Below are positions 59,945-64,000 of a stretch of 64,000 bases of DNA, piece by piece. Both the position numbers and the translations under genes were made by a program. This DNA comes from Geodermatophilus pulveris (GTDB lineage Bacteria > Actinomycetota > Actinomycetes > Mycobacteriales > Geodermatophilaceae), in the NCBI RefSeq assembly GCF_900188375.1, contig NZ_FZOO01000003.1:248001-312000 (forward strand), read 5' to 3'. The notes beneath the pieces are model-generated. The model searched no databases. It was not told the origin of the DNA and worked only from the letters and a program-made list of their open reading frames with translations. The first letter of the stretch is position 1. Each line of letters opens with the position of its first letter.

Positions 59945-60757
59945 ATGGAACGCCGCCGGTTCCTCGTGCTGCTCGCCGCGGGCCTCGCCGGCGCGGCCGT
60001 CGGTCGCGGCACGGCCGGCCTGGTCGACCCGGCGCGGGCGCCGGTCGGCACGGCGGCGGCCGCCGAGCCCGGGCCCGCGCCGCGCCCCGCGGTGCCGCCC
60101 GCGCCGGCCGGCGTCGTCGACCGGCTGCCCGGTGAGAACAGCTCCCTGGCGCTGACGATCGACGACGGCACCAGCTCCGCCGTCGTCGGCTCGCTGTGCC
60201 GGTTCGCCGAGGACACCGGCGTCCGGCTCACCTTCTTCCCCAACGGCCGCTACTCCTCCTGGGAGGACAACGCCGACCGGCTGCAACCGCTGGTCGACTC
60301 CGGGCAGGTGGCCATGGGCAACCACACCTGGTCGCACCTGGACCTCACCACGCTGTCCGACGGCGAGGTCGCCGACGAGGTCGGCCGCAACCGCGACTGG
60401 ATCGAACGGACCTTCGGCGTGACGACGCCGTTCCTGCGGCCGCCGTTCGGCGCGCACGACGAGCGGGTCGACCGGATCAGCGCCGAGCTCGGGCACCCGA
60501 CGATCGTCATGTGGAACGGCACGCTCGAGGACAACCGGCTGCTCACCCCCGACGAGCTCGTCGCCGCCGCCCGCCGCTGGTTCACCCCGCAGGCCGTCGT
60601 CGTCGGGCACGCCAACCGGCCGACGGTCACCACCGTCTACGACCGGCTGGTCGAGCTCATCGCCGAGCGGGGCCTGCGGACGGTGACGCTCGCCGACGCG
60701 TGGGGCCCCGGGCTGGCCGGCGTGCGGACGGCATCGGGGACTGCCTCCGCCGGGTGA
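59945..60757 (+). CDS. Exported polysaccharide deacetylase
   Basis: 270 residues from ATG 59945. Twin-arginine-like signal (RRRFLVLLAAGLAGAAVG), a Pro/Ala linker (30-56), then a NodB domain: ALTIDDGTSSAVVGSLCRFA (metal and base D73, D74), MGNHTWSHLDLTTLSD (H127, H131), FLRPPFGAHDERVDR and VVVGHANRPTVTTVYD. All five motifs are kept. It removes acetyl or acyl groups from cell-wall or exopolysaccharides outside the membrane. Stand-alone. Confidence 0.88.
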   Translation: MERRRFLVLLAAGLAGAAVGRGTAGLVDPARAPVGTAAAAEPGPAPRPAVPPAPAGVVDRLPGENSSLALTIDDGTSSAVVGSLCRFAEDTGVRLTFFPNGRYSSWEDNADRLQPLVDSGQVAMGNHTWSHLDLTTLSDGEVADEVGRNRDWIERTFGVTTPFLRPPFGAHDERVDRISAELGHPTIVMWNGTLEDNRLLTPDELVAAARRWFTPQAVVVGHANRPTVTTVYDRLVELIAERGLRTVTLADAWGPGLAGVRTASGTASAG

Positions 60758-60831
60758 TCGTCCCGACCTGCGCCGAGCGGGCGGATCGGTGAGGCTGGGC
60801 GGCGACACGCAGTCGACGGATCGAGGAGCGG

Positions 60832-61611
60832 ATGGCCGACAGCAGGGCGTTGCAGGGGCGGGTGGCGCTGGTCACGGGCGCGGCGAGCGGGCTGGGCCGG
60901 GCGACCGCCGTGGCGCTGGCCGAGGCCGGCGCGCACGTGGCGATCGCCGACATCGACGAGGGCGGCGCCAAGGGCACGGCCGACCTGGTGGCCGAGGCCG
61001 GCGGGTCGGCGGAGGTCGTCGCGCTCGACGTGACCGACGACGCCAGCCGCCGCTCGGCCGTGCAGCAGCTCTCCGACGCCCACGGTGACGCCTTCGACCT
61101 GCTGGCCAACGTGGCCGGCATCGACCGGCCCGGCTACGTCACCGACATCGACCTCGCGGACTACCAGCGGGTGCAGGCGGTCAACTGCGAGGGCCCCGTC
61201 TTCCTGACCAGCGAGTTCATCAAGCGGGTGCAGCACCTGCCGGCGGGTCGCACCGCCGACGTGGTCCACATCGTGTCGCTCTCCGCGATCACCTCGGGCA
61301 GCGGCGCGATCGCCTACAACGGCTCCAAGGCCGGCTTCCTCAACGCCACGCGCTGCATCCAGCGGGAGCTGCGGGAGAAGGCCGTGACGGGCGAGGACGG
61401 CGTCGAGCGGCCGTTCCCGTGCCGCGTGCAGGCGGTCATCCCGGCGGCCATGGACACGCCGATGATGGAGCAGTGGGGCATCCCGGCCCACCTGATGATG
61501 CCGCCGTCGGCGGTCGCGGAGATGGTGCGCCACCTCGTCACGCTGCACCCGGCGGCGTTCGTGCCCGAGATGCAGATCGTTCCGCGCCTGGAACCGAACT
61601 TCCCGCGCTGA
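60832..61611 (+). CDS. Short-chain dehydrogenase/reductase
   Basis: 259 residues from ATG 60832. Classical SDR with VALVTGAASGLGRATAVALA (cofactor), ANVAGIDRPGYV (NAG variant), IVSLSAITSGSGAIAYNGSK (catalytic Ser/Tyr/Lys in YNGSK), and the C-terminal IPAAMDTPMMEQWGIP. NAD(P)-dependent oxidoreductase with unknown substrate, ending RLEPNFPR. A 91-aa acidic protein follows after 12 bp. Confidence 0.9.
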   Translation: MADSRALQGRVALVTGAASGLGRATAVALAEAGAHVAIADIDEGGAKGTADLVAEAGGSAEVVALDVTDDASRRSAVQQLSDAHGDAFDLLANVAGIDRPGYVTDIDLADYQRVQAVNCEGPVFLTSEFIKRVQHLPAGRTADVVHIVSLSAITSGSGAIAYNGSKAGFLNATRCIQRELREKAVTGEDGVERPFPCRVQAVIPAAMDTPMMEQWGIPAHLMMPPSAVAEMVRHLVTLHPAAFVPEMQIVPRLEPNFPR

Positions 61612-61623
61612 GAGGAGCCGACG

Positions 61624-61899
61624 ATGACCGGCCCGGACGACGGCGCCCCCGACAGCGGCATGGCCAGCGGGTCCGACGCCGGTGAGCCCGGCGAGCGTCT
61701 CGGCTCCGGCGAGCTGACCGCCGACGAGCGGCGGGTGCTCGAGGAGTTCGCCCACGGCGTCCCGGTCGGCGACGCGGGCCGGGTCGCCGACGACGCCGTG
61801 GTGCGCGCCGCGGAGGACGAGCGGCCGCTGCCGGCCGAGGGCGGCGACCAGGGGGACGGGCTCAGCGCCCGGTTCAGCCAGCCGCCGGGCGGGGGCTGA
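61624..61899 (+). CDS. Acidic hypothetical protein
   Basis: 91 residues from ATG 61624 (GAGAGGAGCCGACG upstream). Asp/Glu/Gly-rich and probably disordered, with a central helical piece ELTADERRVLEEFAHGVPVG. No family recognised. Its start is 12 bp after the SDR stop, so co-transcribed. Its 3' end faces the ArsR gene (3 bp apart, convergent). Confidence 0.6.
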   Translation: MTGPDDGAPDSGMASGSDAGEPGERLGSGELTADERRVLEEFAHGVPVGDAGRVADDAVVRAAEDERPLPAEGGDQGDGLSARFSQPPGGG

Positions 61900-61902
61900 C
61901 CC

Positions 61903-62295
61903 TCACGGGGCGTCGTCCGCGGCCGGGGACCGGGTGAGGGCGACCAGCCGCCACAGGCAGTGGTCGAGCAGCGGCTCGGGGAAGTCCGGGGCCAGCCGGT
62001 AGTAGACGACCCGGCCCTCGCGGCGGTTGGCGACCAGCCCGGCGGTGCGCAGCACCCGCAGCGCGTAGCCCACGGCGTCCTCGTTCACCTCCAGGGCCAG
62101 CGCGAGGTCGCCGACGCACAGCTCCTCGGCGACGTCGAGGGCGTAGAGCACCCGCGACCTCGTCGGGTCGGAGATCAGCGTCAGGACGCCGGCCACCGCG
62201 GCGGCGTCGTCCCGGCTGGGGAGTCGCTCGCGGGCGCGGGCGACCCGCTCGGCGTCGACCGGGTGCTGGTGCGGTTGCGGTCGGTCATTCCTCAT
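61903..62295 (-). CDS. ArsR/SmtB family metal-sensing repressor
   Basis: 130 residues from ATG 62295. Winged helix at about 35-100: ADVAGVLTLISDPTRSRVLY, ALDVAEELCVGDLALALEVN, VGYALRVLRTAGLVANRREG and VVYYRLAPDFPEPLLDHC. The cysteine in ELCVGDLA is where CmtR/ArsR-type sensors bind metal, with another near the C-terminus (LDHCLW). It likely represses the adjacent Cys-rich protein gene, with a candidate operator in the 122-bp gap. Confidence 0.87.
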   Translation of the reverse strand: MRNDRPQPHQHPVDAERVARARERLPSRDDAAAVAGVLTLISDPTRSRVLYALDVAEELCVGDLALALEVNEDAVGYALRVLRTAGLVANRREGRVVYYRLAPDFPEPLLDHCLWRLVALTRSPAADDAP

Positions 62296-62317
62296 CGCGT
62301 GTCGCCGTGACCCTCGT

Positions 62318-62335
62318 TGTCCGTACGGGTGTCCG
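62318..62335 (+). promoter_or_regulatory. Candidate ArsR operator
   Basis: A 12-bp-spaced direct repeat TGTCCG...TGTCCG including the palindrome CCGTACGG (62321-62328), in the gap between the ArsR gene and the divergent Cys-rich gene. Position fits an operator serving both; sequence match to known sites cannot be checked here. Confidence 0.3.
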
Positions 62336-62417
62336 GGTATTCCTCCGGCCGGCGGCCGGGTGACCGCCGCGCAGAGCCTCCCGCACGACGACGCGGGACC
62401 GACCGAAGGACACCACC

Positions 62418-62825
62418 GTGACCGTTGCCAGCCAGATGCTCGACGCCTACCCCGCCGACCTCGGCGGGATCGACAAGCAGCAGCTCGCCGAGTGCATCGA
62501 CGCCTGCTTCGAGTGCGCCCAGGCGTGCACCGCCTGTGCCGACGCGTGCCTGAGCGAGGAGATGGTCGCCGAGCTCGGGAAGTGCATCCGCACCGACCTG
62601 GACTGCGCCGACGTCTGCGAGGCCACCGGGCGGGTGCTGTCCCGGCACACCGGCTACGACGCCACCCTCACCCGCAGCGTGCTGGAGGCCTGCGCCGCGG
62701 CCTGCAAGGCGTGCGGTGACGAGTGCGAGCGGCACGCCGGCATGCACGAGCACTGCCGGATCTGCGCCGAGGCCTGCCGGCGCTGCGAGACCGCCTGCCG
62801 GGAGCTCATCGCCTCCCTCGGCTGA
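62418..62825 (+). CDS. Four-helix-bundle copper-binding Csp-like protein
   Basis: 135 residues from GTG 62418. About eighteen cysteines lie along four helices in CxxxC/CxxC spacing: AECIDACFECAQACTACADA, CIRTDLDCADVCEATG, CAAACKACGDECER and CRICAEACRRCETACREL, with His-rich turns. This is the pattern of copper storage proteins (Csp), which hold many Cu(I) ions inside the helix bundle. No signal peptide, so it is a cytosolic (Csp3-like) store. It is divergent from the ArsR gene, so copper or another metal probably controls both. Confidence 0.9.
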   Translation: MTVASQMLDAYPADLGGIDKQQLAECIDACFECAQACTACADACLSEEMVAELGKCIRTDLDCADVCEATGRVLSRHTGYDATLTRSVLEACAAACKACGDECERHAGMHEHCRICAEACRRCETACRELIASLG

Positions 62826-62912
62826 GCCGGCGCACGGGCCCGGCCGCCGCGCCGGCCGGGCCGTGCCGGCTCCCGGCGGGCGGCGCACGCCCGCCGCTCG
62901 TAGGGTCGCCGG

Positions 62913-64000
62913 GTGACCGGGCTCGCGCTGGGGCAGCCGCTCGACGCGTACGGGACGAGCCGGGTGTCCCGGCTGCGATCCGCGACCCACCTGCTGGCGC
63001 ACGCGGACCTGCACAACCACACCTGGCTGTCCGACGGCGTCGGCGACCCCGCGCTGGCCTTCGACTCGATGCGCCGCGCCGGCCTGGACGTGGCCGCCCT
63101 CACCGACCACGCGGTCTTCGCCGCCGGCGTGGACGACGTCTGGGACCTGCCGTGGGTGACCCGGCTCAGCGGCATCGACCGTGAGGCGTGGGCCCGGCTG
63201 GGGCGGCTGGCCGACGCCGCCGACGACCCCGGCCGGTTCGTCGCGATCCGCGGCTTCGAGTGGTCCCACCCGCTGCTCGGCCACGTCAACGTCTGGGGCA
63301 CCGAGACCTTCGTCGACCCGTTCCGGACCTTCGACACCGACCTCTCCCGGTTCTACGACTGGCTGGCCCGGACCGGGGACGGCGCGGCGGCGCCGGGGTC
63401 ACCCGGCCGCGGCCTGGCGAGCTTCAACCACCCCGGGGGACGCGGGAACCTGCTGGTCTTCGCCGGCTTCGAGCTGCACCCGGCCGTGGTGGGCCAGATG
63501 GCCGGTCTCGAGGTGTTCAACAAGCGCCTGGACTACCTCTACGAGGGCGTCGAGGGCGGTGACCCCTCCCCGCTGGTGCGCTGCCTGGACCAGGGCTGGC
63601 GCCCGGGGCTGATCGGGGTCAGCGACGAGCACGGGACGGACTGGGGACTGCCCGACGGCAAGGGCCGCACCGGCGTGTACGTGACCGGGCTCAGCCGGGC
63701 GGCGGTCCGGACGGCGCTGGCCGACCGGCAGGTCTTCGCCACCCGGCTCAAGGGCCTGCGGCTCGACGCGACCCTCGACGGGCACCCGATGGGCAGCGCG
63801 GTGCGGCTCCCCGGGCCCGCGCGGGTCCGCGTCGAGGTCGACGTCGACCGCGGCGGGTCCTGGCGGGGCCGCCCGCTGAGCCTGCAGCTGCTGACGTCGG
63901 GGGAGCGGATGCCCGGCGTGGTCGCGGCCGCGGAGTTCGCCGTCCCGGGCCCGGAGGACCCGCTGCCGGCCGTCGAGGTGGACGTCGACCCGGCGCGCAC
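62913..64000 (+). CDS. PHP-domain metal-dependent hydrolase (partial, runs off right end)
   Basis: At least 362 residues from GTG 62913; the end lies outside the window. PHP-fold ligands: HADLHNHTWLSDG, DVAALTDHAVFA, GFEWSHPLLGHVNVWG, SFNHPGGRGNLLVF and GVSDEHGTDWGLPDGK. This matches CehA/McbA-type metallo-esterases and PHP phosphoesterases. Substrate unknown. The segment after about residue 300 (RLDATLDGHPMGSAVRLPGP) forms a C-terminal beta domain typical of the group. Confidence 0.8.
   Translation, partial: MTGLALGQPLDAYGTSRVSRLRSATHLLAHADLHNHTWLSDGVGDPALAFDSMRRAGLDVAALTDHAVFAAGVDDVWDLPWVTRLSGIDREAWARLGRLADAADDPGRFVAIRGFEWSHPLLGHVNVWGTETFVDPFRTFDTDLSRFYDWLARTGDGAAAPGSPGRGLASFNHPGGRGNLLVFAGFELHPAVVGQMAGLEVFNKRLDYLYEGVEGGDPSPLVRCLDQGWRPGLIGVSDEHGTDWGLPDGKGRTGVYVTGLSRAAVRTALADRQVFATRLKGLRLDATLDGHPMGSAVRLPGPARVRVEVDVDRGGSWRGRPLSLQLLTSGERMPGVVAAAEFAVPGPEDPLPAVEVDVDPAR

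Overview
The window reads as chromosomal DNA of a very G+C-rich actinobacterium. Third codon positions are almost all G or C, GTG starts are very common, and many adjacent genes are joined by 4-bp GTGA or ATGA stop/start overlaps. Gene content (GAF-ANTAR regulators, DUF3618 and holin-like membrane proteins, DUF5709, DUF2017, Mec/CysO/CysM, actinobacterial-type SerB, a stand-alone LigD-type polymerase) and the style of its dispersed repeats suggest Geodermatophilaceae (Blastococcus, Geodermatophilus or Modestobacter), but no rRNA or marker phylogeny is available here to prove it.

Layout. 1-2735 is a decayed accessory region with lower G+C and gene fragments. It ends at a 3' half of tRNA-Ala(GGC) (2736-2779), which looks like one attachment site of an integrated element; its left edge carries a small two-cysteine peptide gene and part of a second ORF. 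2780-4480 has small proteins, a 5'-truncated YdeI-like gene and DUF5709. 4480-9518 is a signalling cluster: a GAF-ANTAR protein, a FlbD-like protein, an OmpR-type regulator, and a coupled minus-strand chain of degenerate receiver, PAS histidine kinase, 45-aa peptide and receiver plus degenerate HPt. 9696-11813 is a cell-envelope/stress operon with a sigma-B-like promoter. 12.0-13.4 kb holds a siderophore-interacting-protein pseudogene and a formate/nitrite transporter.

13.4-29.7 kb is ordinary chromosome: a YgiB/YgiC-like pair, a disrupted deazaflavin nitroreductase gene, a winged-helix protein, a TrkA-C membrane protein, an ABC-F ATPase, an MFS pump, an alcohol dehydrogenase, an M23 peptidase, a CDF metal exporter, a CtaG-like protein, a metallophosphoesterase, another MFS protein and an rRNA-type methyltransferase. 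29.8-43.9 kb is a conserved core: ctaD, serB, the pncB-pncA-araC operon, clpS-DUF2017, mec-cysO-cysM (protein-bound-thiocarboxylate cysteine synthesis), an MBL hydrolase, a LigD-type polymerase, bcp, yjbQ and rph-rdgB.

44.0-64.0 kb holds a mixture: a low-complexity membrane protein, tRNA-Leu(TAG), a second DUF3618 protein, TetR, an EAL protein, a phosphatase, an aldo/keto reductase, STAS, an acyl-CoA dehydrogenase with a thioesterase, an epimerase, two pseudogenes (organomercurial-lyase-like with an in-frame amber codon, and a cupin-like gene), an MFS protein, a serine hydrolase, idi, a polysaccharide deacetylase, an SDR, an ArsR regulator divergent from a cysteine-rich copper-binding protein, and a PHP hydrolase running off the right end.

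The most unusual non-coding feature is a family of six hairpin elements, each beginning within a few bases of a plus-strand stop codon. The two arms of the hairpin change together between most copies, so the RNA stem appears to be selected. One copy sits where the deazaflavin nitroreductase gene breaks.
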